A stretch of DNA of 64,000 nucleotides from Syntrophomonas sp. UBA5314 (GCA_002410325.1 DHRK01000018.1:36092-100091); one strand, 5' to 3'. Shown: positions 16,273 to 25,519, counted from the first letter of the stretch. Numbers and translations: made by a program. Notes: generated by a model from the letters alone, not told the origin.

Positions 16273-17876
16273 ACTTCCGTTTTGTGCAGCTCGATTTTTT
16301 GCCAGTCGATGTTCTCCAGGCCGTCCAGCTTGAATCCCTGTACCTGAGGGCTTACCATTTTTACAGCCTTGCGCTGAAAGAGCCACAGATAGGGAGCGTC
16401 ATCAACAATGATCTCCTCCGCCCGGTTGAGGGTTTTAATTCTCTCCTTGCTGTCCAATTTCTGAGCGCGGCTTTGTTCCAGGACGATATCGGCCTGGGGG
16501 TTGCAGTAGTTGGCATAATTACACACTCCTACCCGGGAGCTGTGATACATGCTGTATAAAAAGCTGTCCGGGTCCGGGTAATCAGGACGCCACTGAACCC
16601 TGAAGAAAGCAAGGCTGAATGAATTGATCTGCTTTCTAAAGTAGGTCCAATCGACGGCTTCGGTTTTTACCGACACCCCGATTTTACCAAGCTGCCGGGC
16701 TACATTTTCCGCTACCTGGCGGTGGCCCTCATCCTTATTGTAGGTGAGTACGATGGAGGGCAGGCCCTCCCCATTAGGATATCCAGCCTCCTGCAGCAGG
16801 CTCTGCGCCTTGTCCGGGTCATAGGAATAGCCGCGCAGGGTCTCGTGAAATCCGGGCATGCCCTGGGGCAAAACGCCTTTAAGGGGAATGGCGCTTCCTC
16901 CCAGCACCTCATCGATAAGCGCCTGGCGGTCAATGGCATAGTTTAAAGCCCGGCGCAACAGATAATTATCCTTGAACGGCTCCCGGTTCAAATTGAATCC
17001 CAGGGCGTAGCTTTCCCACAGGGGGCGCTCCACCAGAAATTTGTTCAGGGTTTCATTTTGTTTCAGTCTGGACAGGTCGCTTAAAGGAACTGCATCCAGG
17101 TAGTCTAGTTTCCCATCGACATAGGCCTGCAGGGCGGCTTTGGCTTCAGGGAATACGGTGATTTGAACCGCGGTCAGCCTGGCTTTGTCCCGGTAATAGT
17201 CTTCGTTGCGGGCCAGCAAAATGCTCCGGTTGTCAGGGTTTTGGATTACTTTAAAGGGTCCGGTTCCAGGATAGGGCGCCGCATTCCCTTCAGCACAATC
17301 GAATACCCAGAAGATAGGGTTGGTTACTACCATCGGGAAAACAGCGTTGGGCTGGTTTAAAGTAATCTTCAAAGCATGGTCGTTTACCACCTGTATTCCG
17401 CTTATCTCTTCAGCCTTGCCCTCCAGGCGTTCCTGGGCTCCCTGGATAGATAAAAAATGGCTTAACTGCGGCCATTCTTTACAGGTTGCGAAACTATGCT
17501 CCCAGGCCGCTTTTACAGCTCCGGCAGTAAGGGGTTGGCCATTGCAGAATTTTGCGTCTTTATTCAGGGAAAAAACGAGGGTGGTGCAGTCTGATGACAT
17601 GGACCATTTGTCGGCCAGCCTGGGCTCAAGCTCTTTTTTTTCTTCATTATAGTACAGCAATCCTTCATAGAGCATGGAAGCCAGCAGCCGTTCGTTGCGG
17701 TTGCTGAGCAAAGCCGGTTCAACCGTGTCAATGCTCCCCACCAGGCCCATTTCCAGGGGACGGACTTCCAGGCTGGCGTTTACCTCCTGAACCCGGTACA
17801 TATAAACTCCCCAGGCCGCTGCTCCGAGCAGGGCCAGCGCCGCTATAAGCAGGCGCCACCGGTAGATTCTCCTCAT
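16269..17876 (-). CDS. oligopeptide ABC transporter substrate-binding protein (SBP family 5)
   Basis: This 535-residue protein has an N-terminal membrane or signal segment (about 8-28, no lipobox). The SBP_bac_5 fold shows GLVGSIDTVEPAL, LYEGLLYYNEEKKELEPRLADKW, YPGTGPFKV, LRRALNYAIDR and WRPDYPDPDSFLYSMYHS. It would capture peptides or similar solutes outside the membrane for an Opp/Dpp-type ABC importer. No permease or ATPase is nearby, so it is an orphan or serves a transporter encoded elsewhere. The ribosome site GGGGGGACAGGGG is strong. Confidence 0.85.
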   Translation of the reverse strand: MRRIYRWRLLIAALALLGAAAWGVYMYRVQEVNASLEVRPLEMGLVGSIDTVEPALLSNRNERLLASMLYEGLLYYNEEKKELEPRLADKWSMSSDCTTLVFSLNKDAKFCNGQPLTAGAVKAAWEHSFATCKEWPQLSHFLSIQGAQERLEGKAEEISGIQVVNDHALKITLNQPNAVFPMVVTNPIFWVFDCAEGNAAPYPGTGPFKVIQNPDNRSILLARNEDYYRDKARLTAVQITVFPEAKAALQAYVDGKLDYLDAVPLSDLSRLKQNETLNKFLVERPLWESYALGFNLNREPFKDNYLLRRALNYAIDRQALIDEVLGGSAIPLKGVLPQGMPGFHETLRGYSYDPDKAQSLLQEAGYPNGEGLPSIVLTYNKDEGHRQVAENVARQLGKIGVSVKTEAVDWTYFRKQINSFSLAFFRVQWRPDYPDPDSFLYSMYHSSRVGVCNYANYCNPQADIVLEQSRAQKLDSKERIKTLNRAEEIIVDDAPYLWLFQRKAVKMVSPQVQGFKLDGLENIDWQKIELHKTEV

Positions 17877-17953
17877 CCCCTGTCCCCCCTTCGCGTATAT
17901 AAAGAAAATATATTCCGTAAAGGAGGGATTTATGCCCCTATATTAGCGATAAA

Positions 17954-18535
17954 TTACGACTTTGCATCGGGGGCGTAAATAATCTGATAGGCCTCGTAAT
18001 TGGCCAGCACATTTCTTACGTAGTTCCGGGTCTCTTGAAAGGGAATACGGTCTATGGTTTCGGCCTGGCCGTCCCATACTCCGGCCGCCTGCCATTCGCT
18101 GACCCGGCCCCGGCCGGCATTGTAGGCGGCAATCACCAGGGGAAGCCGCCCGTCAAATTCCCTGCTCAAATCAGCCAGATACCAGCAGCCCAGGGAAATG
18201 TTCACCTGGGGATCGTGCAGCGAATCGGGTTCTAAAGCTCCCATACCCCGCTGTTTGGCGATCCATTGTGCGGTTTCCGGCATTATCTGCATAAGGCCTT
18301 TGGCTCCCACCGGTGACTCGGCTGCGTCCTCATATTTACTTTCAGCGCGTATAATGGCAAAAACCAGGTAAGGATCTATGCCCTGTTCCTGGGCCTGGGT
18401 AAAGACAATTTCCTTATGCGGCTGCGGATAAAAATAGGTTATCCACTTGGGAAAGGTAAGCAGAAGGGCAATAAATATTAGAATAGCTATCCATAGCCAT
18501 TTTGATAGTATTGGTCTCCCCTTGTTAAGGGCCAC
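17954..18535 (-). CDS. membrane-anchored lytic transglycosylase (SLT domain)
   Basis: About 193 residues from the GTG at 18533-18535 (8 bases after GGGGG; a TTG two codons upstream is also open). A membrane anchor (about 12-32) precedes a Slt70-type lysozyme-like domain (about 45-185). The domain shows the catalytic glutamate in IIRAESKYE, GLMQIMPETA, NISLGCWYL and AAYNAGRGRVSEW. It cleaves peptidoglycan non-hydrolytically. It sits upstream of the oligopeptide-binding protein, in line with murein or peptide recycling, but that link is only positional. Confidence 0.85.
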   Translation of the reverse strand: MALNKGRPILSKWLWIAILIFIALLLTFPKWITYFYPQPHKEIVFTQAQEQGIDPYLVFAIIRAESKYEDAAESPVGAKGLMQIMPETAQWIAKQRGMGALEPDSLHDPQVNISLGCWYLADLSREFDGRLPLVIAAYNAGRGRVSEWQAAGVWDGQAETIDRIPFQETRNYVRNVLANYEAYQIIYAPDAKS

Positions 18536-18577
18536 GTGCAAATCCCCCGGTTGTTACTTACTTAGGTAAAGCTTATT

Positions 18578-19183
18578 TTAAGTAGCCTGTAAAATTTCTT
18601 TGTAATATTTGGTGGCAACTGCTACCGCCTCTTCAATACTGCGGGTATTGTCCACAATTCGATCCGCACGCCTGGCTTTCTCATCCAGGGGCATCTGGGC
18701 GGCAATGCGTTTTAAAGCATCCTCCCGGCTGATTCCTTCCCGGGCCATCAAGCGGTTTATCTGGGTTTCCCGGTCCACCCAGACCACCCAGACCTCATCG
18801 CACAGCCTGTCCATATGCGATTCATAAAGAAGAGCGACCTCCATGACCACGACGGCCTCCGGCTGGTTTCTCCTTATTTCATCCAGGTCATTTTGAAAAC
18901 GCTCCACGACGTGGGGATGAACGATCTGATTCAAAAGCCTGAGCTGCTCCGGCTGGTTGAAAACGATCCGCCCCAGCACAACCCGGTTGATGGTCCGGTC
19001 GTCGTTTAAGATCTGCTTTCCGAAGTGTTTAACCACATCCGCCCAGGCCGGAGTTTCCGGCAGCATGATTTCATGAGCCACCGTATCCGCATTAATTACT
19101 AAAGCCCCCAATTCGCCGAGGGCTTTGGCCACTGTGCTTTTGCCACTGGCAATTCCACCGGTAAGACCTATGGTCTTCATCAT
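18578..19183 (-). CDS. coaE: dephospho-CoA kinase
   Basis: About 201 residues. It has a P-loop GLTGGIASGKST at the start, NADTVAHE, the CoaE signature HPHV and a C-terminal ARRADRIVDN segment. It catalyses the last step of coenzyme A synthesis, phosphorylating dephospho-CoA with ATP. The start is ambiguous between a GTG at 19189 and two ATGs just inside. It follows ytaF, mutM and polA on the same strand, a standard clostridial gene order. Confidence 0.95.
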   Translation of the reverse strand: MMKTIGLTGGIASGKSTVAKALGELGALVINADTVAHEIMLPETPAWADVVKHFGKQILNDDRTINRVVLGRIVFNQPEQLRLLNQIVHPHVVERFQNDLDEIRRNQPEAVVVMEVALLYESHMDRLCDEVWVVWVDRETQINRLMAREGISREDALKRIAAQMPLDEKARRADRIVDNTRSIEEAVAVATKYYKEILQAT

Positions 19184-19194
19184 AATCACCGACT

Positions 19195-19839
19195 TTACAG
19201 AAGCTTAAAAAATCCGATACCGACGAGAATAAAACCCGGTACTATCGCCGCTATATGTTGATAGCGTTCGGCTCTTAAGGACTTGCCCAGGCCAATCCCG
19301 GCGTTAACTAAAACCAATTGTACCACACCGACGCTCAAGGCCGTGTACAAAATGTTCAGACCGGTCATGGCCAGCCCGATCCCGGCCCCGAAAGCGTCCA
19401 AGGCCAGAGCCAGGCCCAAAAAGAAGGCTTCTTTGAGGCCGATTTCACCGGATGAATCAAAATCGGCCGAGGCCGGTTCTTTGAGTATCTGCACTATTAT
19501 ACCCAGGGTTTTAATGCTCAAGGTGAGTAAAGGAGCTTCCTCGTCATAAGGCAGCTTGTTTATTCGCTCTCGACAGGCCTGCATGAGATTATAAAAGCCC
19601 AGTCCTATAAGTAAAAGCGCTCCCACTTTTATGGCCATTCCGGCAGGAAGAACCTCGCTCAAGCCCTTTCCACACAGCATGGATATACTTACCGCACTGA
19701 GGGAGGCCAGGGTAATGACCAGGGAAGATGCCAGGGGAAGGTGAATTTTTCGGCAGCCATAGGCGATTCCTGCCGTAAAACCGTCCATGCTCAAGGCCAG
19801 ACCGGTCAACAATGCCGCCCATACCTCCAATTTTAGCAT
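19195..19839 (-). CDS. ytaF: sporulation membrane protein YtaF
   Basis: This 214-residue integral membrane protein of the MntP/YtaF fold has six predicted helices. The paired motifs are LSMDGFTAGIAYG (about 17-29) in the first half and LALDAFGAGIG (about 144-154) in the second. YtaF is known as a sporulation-associated protein in Bacillus and clostridia; its transport activity is uncertain. It lies between mutM and coaE with short gaps, probably in the same transcription unit. Confidence 0.9.
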   Translation of the reverse strand: MLKLEVWAALLTGLALSMDGFTAGIAYGCRKIHLPLASSLVITLASLSAVSISMLCGKGLSEVLPAGMAIKVGALLLIGLGFYNLMQACRERINKLPYDEEAPLLTLSIKTLGIIVQILKEPASADFDSSGEIGLKEAFFLGLALALDAFGAGIGLAMTGLNILYTALSVGVVQLVLVNAGIGLGKSLRAERYQHIAAIVPGFILVGIGFFKLL

Positions 19840-19942
19840 CTCCTATCCATAAAGCCTTTCAATATATAGCTACTATATGGATGGAAATATTAATTTGTTA
19901 CCTGTCTTCCGTCGCCGGTTATGTTGACGGGAGTGAAGGCTT

Positions 19943-20749
19943 TTAATGCTGGCAATGCGCACAGTAATGGGTGCTTCTTCCCCCCAGGCGCACCCTTTCA
20001 AGCGGCTGGCCACAGGTAGGGCAGGGTTCCCGAAAGCGGCCATAGACTTTCAAGTGATCCTGAAATCCGCCCATCTGATTGTACCCGTCCCGGAAATCAC
20101 GAAAGGTAGTGCCCCGCTGTTCAATTCCCTGGCGCAGGACCTTTTTAATAGCTCTGACCAGAACTTCCACTTCCCTGCGGCTCAAGCTGCCGGACGGCCG
20201 GTCGGGAAGGATGCCTGACCTAAAAAGGGCTTCATCGGCATAGATATTCCCTATTCCGGAAATAAGGCGCTGATCGAGCAGCAGGGTTTTGATGGCGATC
20301 TTGCGGCCCTTCAGCGCCTTCTCCAAATAATCCGTATTGAAAGCGCGCGCCAAGGGCTCAACGCCCAGGTGGCTGAAGAAATCGCGGGTGTCTTTAACCA
20401 GCCAGACCCCGCCAAAACGGCGGGCATCCTGATAGACTATAACCGCCTGGTTGCTGAGGTAAATAATCAGGTGCACGTGAGGCGCCTCTATCTGGCCCGG
20501 TTCTTCTACCTGGTAAACCCGGCCGCTCATACCCATATGCAGGATCAAATGTCCCCGGCCGCTCAAGACCAGATCCAGGTACTTGCCCCGCCTACCTACC
20601 TCCTTGATAGACAAACCGATCAGATCACGGAGCTCAAAATCGGCCCGGCGGATGATGTCCGCCCGTTTTACCTCTACTTTTACGATGCGGGCTCCCTGGT
20701 GGGCTTCCAGGCAGCTTCGGATGGTTTCCACTTCCGGCAATTCCGGCAT
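19943..20749 (-). CDS. mutM: formamidopyrimidine-DNA glycosylase
   Basis: This 268-residue enzyme starts MPELPEVET, so that after removal of Met the catalytic Pro and Glu are at the N-terminus. It shows the catalytic lysine region GRRGKYLDL (about 53-61), HLGMSGR-type HMGMSGRVY, and the H2TH segment DQRLISGIGNIYADEAL. A C-terminal zinc finger is present (CPTCGQPLERVRLGGRSTHYCAHCQ). It excises oxidised purines. Clustering with polA and coaE is common in Firmicutes. Confidence 0.95.
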   Translation of the reverse strand: MPELPEVETIRSCLEAHQGARIVKVEVKRADIIRRADFELRDLIGLSIKEVGRRGKYLDLVLSGRGHLILHMGMSGRVYQVEEPGQIEAPHVHLIIYLSNQAVIVYQDARRFGGVWLVKDTRDFFSHLGVEPLARAFNTDYLEKALKGRKIAIKTLLLDQRLISGIGNIYADEALFRSGILPDRPSGSLSRREVEVLVRAIKKVLRQGIEQRGTTFRDFRDGYNQMGGFQDHLKVYGRFREPCPTCGQPLERVRLGGRSTHYCAHCQH

Positions 20750-20867
20750 AGATTTTAATACCTCTCTTATCGATATGGTTTACTGTTTTACGCTCTTGCT
20801 TGCTGTAGAACAACATTTAAATAAATGGGGCAGATGTATATAATTGTTATTAAGAGGTGATTGTATC

Positions 20868-21044
20868 ATGACCAAAAAAGACAAGGAAAAAATATTAGCT
20901 GCTCTTACGCCGCTTCAGATCATTGTAATCTGTCGTCTGGGAGATCATATCGGTATGTGGATTTTACCAGTCGCCTGTGCCCTATTTACTATCTCTTTGC
21001 TCTGGTATGTCGGCTTCGACGCGCTCAAAGAACTTGTGAGTTAG
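20868..21044 (+). CDS. small membrane protein
   Basis: About 58 residues from the ATG at 20868-20870 behind AGAGGTGATT. It has a basic start (MTKKDKEKILAALT) and two short hydrophobic stretches (about 20-30 and 34-50). It overlaps the convergent polA stop by 4 bases. The function is unknown; the call rests on a clear ribosome site and membrane-like composition. Confidence 0.5.
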   Translation: MTKKDKEKILAALTPLQIIVICRLGDHIGMWILPVACALFTISLLWYVGFDALKELVS

Positions 21045-23635
21045 AGCTTTAAAGCCTGCATATCATACCAGTTGCTCCCGGCCTTGACCGACACCTCCAG
21101 GGGAACCGCCAGTTGATAGGCCCCTTCCATGGCTTCCTTCAAAAGCCTGGCCACCGCCTCAAGCTCAATATTCGGAACCTCCAGGACCAGTTCATCATGC
21201 ACCTGCAAAAGCATCCGGGCTTGCCTTCCTTGCTCTTTCAACGCCTTATCAACCTTGATCATGGCCAGTTTGATGATATCAGCCGAGCTCCCCTGAACCG
21301 GCGTATTTAAGGCCATGCGCTGGGCGTTAGACTGGATCATCCGGTTGCTGGCATTGAGATCGGGCAGGTAGCGGCGCCTCTTTAAAACCGTTTCCACGTA
21401 GCCGTTCTTGCGGCCAAACTCCACAATATCCCGCATGTAGCCGCGTACCCCGGGATAGCTGTCCAAATAGCGGTCGATATACTGGCGGGCTTCCTTGCGG
21501 CTAACCCCGGTATCCCGGGCCAGGCCGAAGTCGCTTATACCGTAGATGATTCCAAAATTTACCGCCTTGGCCCGGCGGCGCAGGTCGGCCGTGACTTCTT
21601 CCAGAGGTACATGAAATATTTCCGAGGCGGTTCGCTGGTGAATATCCACTCCCTGTTTAAAGGTGTCTATTAATATCTCATCCCGGCTGATGTGGGCCAG
21701 GCAACGCAGGTCGATCTGCGAATAATCGGCCGCCACGATCAACCAATCCGGCTCTCCGGGCACAAAGGCCTTGCGGATACGCCGCCCTTCCTCCATTTTT
21801 ATGGGAATGTTCTGCAAATTGGGTTCTACGCTGGAAAGACGGCCGGTGGCGGTTTGGGCCTGCTTGAATATAGTGTGCACCCGTCCGCTTACCGGGTGAA
21901 TCAACCCCTGCAGGGCGTCAACATAGGTTGATTTTAATTTGGTCAGCTGCCGGTAGTTAAGTATATGGGGAATGATTTCATGATCTTCGTATAATTCCTC
22001 CAGCACCTCGGCGCCGGTTCCGTAGCCGGTTTTGGTCTTTTTCACAACCCGCAAGCCCAGGTCTTCAAAAAGCACCTGTCCCAGTTGGCGCGGCGAGTTG
22101 ATGTTGAAAGAATGTCCGGCCAAACTGTAAATCTGTTCTTCAGAAGAGTTTATGCGCTCCGCCAATTCCAGCGAAAGCACCTCCAGGGTACTCTTATCAA
22201 CCTTTACCCCGGTGAATTCCATTTGGGCGAGAATATCCGATACCGGCATCTCCATATCCGCCAGCAATGATAGCAGCTCTTGCGCCGTCTCGCCCTGCAT
22301 GTGAGTGAAGGCCCTTTGCAGATAGTACACCTGCTGGTCGCAGCGCTTTTTATCGATGTGCAGATCGAGGTGTTTTAATAAAACTGCAGCCAGCTCATCC
22401 CCTACAAAGGCCGGATCGTTTACATAGGCCAGAAGCAGCGTATCCCCAACTACTCCCTTCAGCTCCATTCCCTGGTTCATCAGGGCCACCCGGGCAAACT
22501 TGGCATTGTGTACCGTCTTTTTCACGTCTTCACTTTCCAGTAGGGGGCGCAGCCATTCCAGGGCATGCAGATCCTTGTCCAACGGCAAATGGTATATGCT
22601 TCCCTCCAGCTCCAGGTAGACCCCCTGCAGGTGGGACCACATCGGGTGGTGATAGTCGCTGTTCAATATCATCCCCAATTTCTGCCCGCTGGCTTGGCTC
22701 CTAAAGGCGAAGACCTCCTCCGCGCTGTTTAAAGTGATGACCTCGGGTTCTTCAAGAGCCCCGGGCTGGGCCTGGGGCAGGCTGTTTAAAAGGCTGTTGA
22801 ATTCCATCATTTTATACAGTCGGATTACTGCTTCCCGGTCCATATCGCCCCGTCCAAACTCCTCCCAGTTGCAGTTCAAGTCCATATCCCGTACGATAGT
22901 GGCCAGGTGGTGGCTCAGATAGGCCTGTTCCTTGAATTCCGCCAGTTTAGCGCGCAGTTTGGCATTGACCATCGCATCCAGGTTTGCATATAGATTATCC
23001 AGGCTGCCGTATTCCTTGACCAGCTTTATGGCGGTCTTGGGCCCGATGCCGGGCACGCCGGGTATGTTGTCCGATGTATCGCCCATCAAAGCCTTGATCT
23101 CTATCATCTTGTCCGGCTCCACTTCCCATTTGGCCTTGACCTGCTCCGGCCCGTAGATTTCAATTTCACTTATGCCCTTCTTGGTCATCAATACCCGGGT
23201 GGTGTCCGAAACCAGCTGCAGGGTGTCGCCGTCCCCGGTTACGATCACCGTTTCTATGTCTTCCTGCTCGGCTTTTTTGCTCAGGGTGCCTATGATGTCG
23301 TCCGCTTCAAAGCCTGCCACTTCCAACCACTTAACTCCCAGGGCGGTAAGCACCTGGCGCACCAGACCAAACTGAGGACGCAGCTCCTCCGGCGGGCTGC
23401 TGCGGTTGGCTTTGTAGGAATCGTATGTTTCGCTGCGAAAAGTCTGCCGGTCCTTATCAAAAGCGACCACCAGGTACTGCGGGTCTACCTGAGCGATAAC
23501 CCGGTTGAACATAGTCAAAAATCCGTAAACCGCATTGGTGAAGATGCCCTCATTGGTGTGGAGAGGGGGAAGCGCGTAAAAAGCTCTAAATAATAGGCTG
23601 TTGCCGTCAATCAACATGAGTTTTTTCTTTTCCAT
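21041..23635 (-). CDS. polA: DNA polymerase I
   Basis: This 864-residue enzyme has a 5'-nuclease domain (about 1-290; LMLIDGNSLLFRAFYA, GDTSDNIPGVPGIGPKTA). A central 3'-exonuclease-like domain (about 300-470) lacks the usual catalytic acidic motifs, as in Bacillus-type enzymes. The polymerase domain follows (about 480-864; RRAKAVNFGIIYG, QVHDELVLEV). Motif A reads ADYSQIDLR: the residue equivalent to the steric-gate glutamate (E. coli Glu710) is Asp642 here. It repairs DNA and removes RNA primers. Nothing suggests truncation. Confidence 0.95.
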   Translation of the reverse strand: MEKKKLMLIDGNSLLFRAFYALPPLHTNEGIFTNAVYGFLTMFNRVIAQVDPQYLVVAFDKDRQTFRSETYDSYKANRSSPPEELRPQFGLVRQVLTALGVKWLEVAGFEADDIIGTLSKKAEQEDIETVIVTGDGDTLQLVSDTTRVLMTKKGISEIEIYGPEQVKAKWEVEPDKMIEIKALMGDTSDNIPGVPGIGPKTAIKLVKEYGSLDNLYANLDAMVNAKLRAKLAEFKEQAYLSHHLATIVRDMDLNCNWEEFGRGDMDREAVIRLYKMMEFNSLLNSLPQAQPGALEEPEVITLNSAEEVFAFRSQASGQKLGMILNSDYHHPMWSHLQGVYLELEGSIYHLPLDKDLHALEWLRPLLESEDVKKTVHNAKFARVALMNQGMELKGVVGDTLLLAYVNDPAFVGDELAAVLLKHLDLHIDKKRCDQQVYYLQRAFTHMQGETAQELLSLLADMEMPVSDILAQMEFTGVKVDKSTLEVLSLELAERINSSEEQIYSLAGHSFNINSPRQLGQVLFEDLGLRVVKKTKTGYGTGAEVLEELYEDHEIIPHILNYRQLTKLKSTYVDALQGLIHPVSGRVHTIFKQAQTATGRLSSVEPNLQNIPIKMEEGRRIRKAFVPGEPDWLIVAADYSQIDLRCLAHISRDEILIDTFKQGVDIHQRTASEIFHVPLEEVTADLRRRAKAVNFGIIYGISDFGLARDTGVSRKEARQYIDRYLDSYPGVRGYMRDIVEFGRKNGYVETVLKRRRYLPDLNASNRMIQSNAQRMALNTPVQGSSADIIKLAMIKVDKALKEQGRQARMLLQVHDELVLEVPNIELEAVARLLKEAMEGAYQLAVPLEVSVKAGSNWYDMQALKL

Positions 23636-23759
23636 CTAAACACATCCTAAGCGCAATAATTAAGAAGGTTTTCATCTATGATACCATTTTATAGCCATAT
23701 AAATGAAAAAGGTATCGAATTGGTTTCGATACCCGAGTGGTTTTTATTTTGAGCCCTAT

Positions 23760-24107
23760 TTATTCAAGAGGCTTCTTTCTCCATCGATAAAAGCGGATAG
23801 TTTCTCCTTTCGGGCGACTTCCCCAGGCTTTGCCCGCCAATACCCGCAGGCGGCGTCCCACTCCCGGCCGGTTCTGCTCCCTGAATTGCTCCTCTCGCAA
23901 GCGACGCCGGATGTCGCCCACCAGGCTGGGCGGAGGAAGCGGGCAACCCATGCGCAGCATAGCCTGGCGCATGCCTCGCGCCTTATTGGCGTACTGCAGG
24001 CACACCGGGCAGACCGCCAGGTGTTTTTCCACCAGAATGGTTTCACTCCGGTCGGTCATCTGATCTATATAAGGAGAGATCAAAGCCCTGACTTTTTTAC
24101 ATCTCAA
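23760..24107 (-). CDS. anti-sigma factor zinc-finger protein, soluble
   Basis: This 115-residue protein has an N-terminal zf-HC2 module: Cys3, and H-x3-C-x2-C in HLAVCPVC (about 29-36). A strongly basic, arginine-rich C-terminus follows, with no transmembrane helix. It lies 42 bases downstream of an ECF sigma gene. It is probably the cytoplasmic, possibly redox-sensitive, partner of that sigma factor. Confidence 0.75.
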   Translation of the reverse strand: MRCKKVRALISPYIDQMTDRSETILVEKHLAVCPVCLQYANKARGMRQAMLRMGCPLPPPSLVGDIRRRLREEQFREQNRPGVGRRLRVLAGKAWGSRPKGETIRFYRWRKKPLE

Positions 24108-24149
24108 AAGAAAACGCCCCCTACCGAAGACCCTTGAAGAATTGCTCTT

Positions 24150-24716
24150 CTATCCGGTAAACTTGTCCCTGAACACCATTCTGGCCCGGCTCAAGCGGGA
24201 CTTGACCGTCCCCACCGAGCATTTCAGCACATCGGCAATCTCGGCATAGCTCAGATCCATGATGTCCCTTAAGACTAGAATGATTTTATAATCGGGTTTT
24301 AATTTATCTAATTGGTTCTGTATGTATTGAGAGAATTCCTTTTGTTCGTATATCTGGTCAGCGGTCGGGGCCGGGTCAATGAGTTCCTTCTCTACCTCCT
24401 CTCCCCCCCTGGTATTGAGTGGTTCATCCAGGGACAGGGGCAATATTCGGCGTTTTTTTCGTCTCAGCTCATCAAGGCAAACGTTGGTGGTTACCCTGTA
24501 CAACCAGGTGCTAAAGCTGGAATCGCCTTTGAAAGTTCCCAGGGAGCGGTAAGCCTTTAAAAAGGCTTCCTGGGCCATATCGTAAGCATCCTCTTCATTT
24601 CCCATGTACCTGAATGTCAGAGCGTAAACCTTATTCTGATACTTTATAACGATCTCCTCGAAAGCTTCAGCATCACCTAAAAGGCTCCTTTTGAGCAATT
24701 GCTCCTCAGAAGTCAT
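24150..24716 (-). CDS. ECF RNA polymerase sigma factor (SigW-like)
   Basis: About 188 residues from the ATG at 24714-24716 behind GAGGAG; a TTG 15 bases upstream overlaps that site. Region 2 is clear (YQNKVYALTFRYMGNEEDAYDMAQEAFLKAY, then STWLYRVTTNVCLDELRR). Region 4 is also clear (LKPDYKIILVLRDIMDLSYAEIADVL, SVGTVKSRLSRAR). It pairs with the zinc-finger anti-sigma protein downstream. The class usually governs envelope or antimicrobial stress. Confidence 0.9.
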   Translation of the reverse strand: MTSEEQLLKRSLLGDAEAFEEIVIKYQNKVYALTFRYMGNEEDAYDMAQEAFLKAYRSLGTFKGDSSFSTWLYRVTTNVCLDELRRKKRRILPLSLDEPLNTRGGEEVEKELIDPAPTADQIYEQKEFSQYIQNQLDKLKPDYKIILVLRDIMDLSYAEIADVLKCSVGTVKSRLSRARMVFRDKFTG

Positions 24717-25011
24717 CAGTATTCTCCTCAACCAGCAAACTATGGCAAAAAGCCTGATTTTTGCCTATTTCTAATCATGTATTTAGTTTATTCATCATTT
24801 TCGACGCCTTGCTTCGATTTCCTTTCTTTTTCTCCTGTTTAATGTTAGTACTGCAAGGCAATTTATACTGTAATGGCACCACCCGACCAAGAGAGAACAA
24901 TTTTGTAAGAAGGGGAAAACGGGAACCACTCCAGGAGAAAGGATTACATAAGGTGAAGGCATTTTATAAGACGCCCCATCACCGGATTGCCGCAATCCGG
25001 TAAAGACGGCC

Positions 25012-25040
25012 TTGACAAGTGATCTTGCGGCCATTATAAT
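25012..25040 (+). promoter_or_regulatory. sigma-A promoter of tRNA-Leu
   Basis: TTGACA (25012-25017), a 17-base spacer and TATAAT (25035-25040), both perfect consensus, lie 19 bases before the tRNA. Confidence 0.9.
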
Positions 25041-25059
25041 AGTTTTGCATTGTAATTGG

Positions 25060-25144
25060 GCCAGAGTGTCGGAATTGGCAGACGAGCGCGACTCAAAATC
25101 GTGTGCCGCGAGGCGTGTGGGTTCGAGTCCCACCTCTGGCACCA
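25060..25144 (+). tRNA. tRNA-Leu (anticodon CAA)
   Basis: It has a 7-bp acceptor stem GCCAGAG / CTCTGGC with encoded ACCA. The anticodon stem CGCGA / TCGTG carries loop CTCAAAA, giving anticodon CAA at 25094-25096. A long class II variable arm and the T arm GTGGG-TTCGAGT-CCCAC follow. The terminal 12 bases (25133-25144) recur at 28720-28731 and look like an integration site. Confidence 0.97.
25133..25144 (+). repeat. attL-like 12-bp tRNA 3' end
   Basis: CCTCTGGCACCA at the 3' end of tRNA-Leu is exactly repeated at 28720-28731, beside an integrase remnant. Confidence 0.65.
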
Positions 25145-25157
25145 ATCGACAGATTTT

Positions 25158-25191
25158 GAGCCATAAGTACAGAACTTATGGCTCTTTGTTT
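25158..25191 (+). terminator. terminator of tRNA-Leu
   Basis: A perfect 10-bp stem GAGCCATAAG / CTTATGGCTC has a 7-base loop and is followed by TTTGTTTT. Confidence 0.9.
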
Positions 25192-25224
25192 TGTATAAGT
25201 AATATTAATTTGATGAAATTTCTG

Positions 25225-25519
25225 CTTTCACTTATAAAGGCAGCCCGGAGCCTGAGCTCGATACGCCCGGTGCGTGAAAGATGAAGGCCGAGTCCCTTTC
25301 AGAATCCAGCCATTTTATCGGTATGTCGGTCCACTGTCTCGCTTGCCTACGCTTAAACAACACCTGTTGCCAGATGCACTCCAAGGTTAGCTACAAGGCG
25401 GTTGGCTAGTCCTTCCTCGGCGGACTTCCCTCCCGCTTTATGTCACGATCTTGTTCGGTCGCTCATGTCCCGATGTAACTTGAGATAACTTCTTGCTTCC
25501 TGAGTTAAACAGGGCGTAC
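25225..25519 (-). mobile_element. 5' fragment of a group II intron (domain I), no RT or domain V
   Basis: Read on the minus strand, the block begins GTACGCCCTG (consensus group II 5' end GUGYG, one mismatch). It continues through segments typical of bacterial group II domain I: AAGAAGTTAT, GAAGTCCGCCGAGGAAGGAC, CCTTGTAGCTAACCTTGGAG, CAACAGGTGTTG, TAAGCGTAGGCAAGCGA, GTGGACCGACATACCG and TCTGAAAGGGACTCGGCC. These match my memory of intron 5' regions; no alignment was run. The fragment ends in AT-rich DNA with no reverse transcriptase and no AGC-containing domain V. It is a dead remnant. Confidence 0.55.

Noticed and set aside
24795..25145. Open frame on the minus strand overlapping tRNA-Leu (starts MVPEVGLEPTRLA)
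   Set aside because: It is the antisense translation of the tRNA 3' half, a well-known false protein start seen beside many class II tRNA genes.
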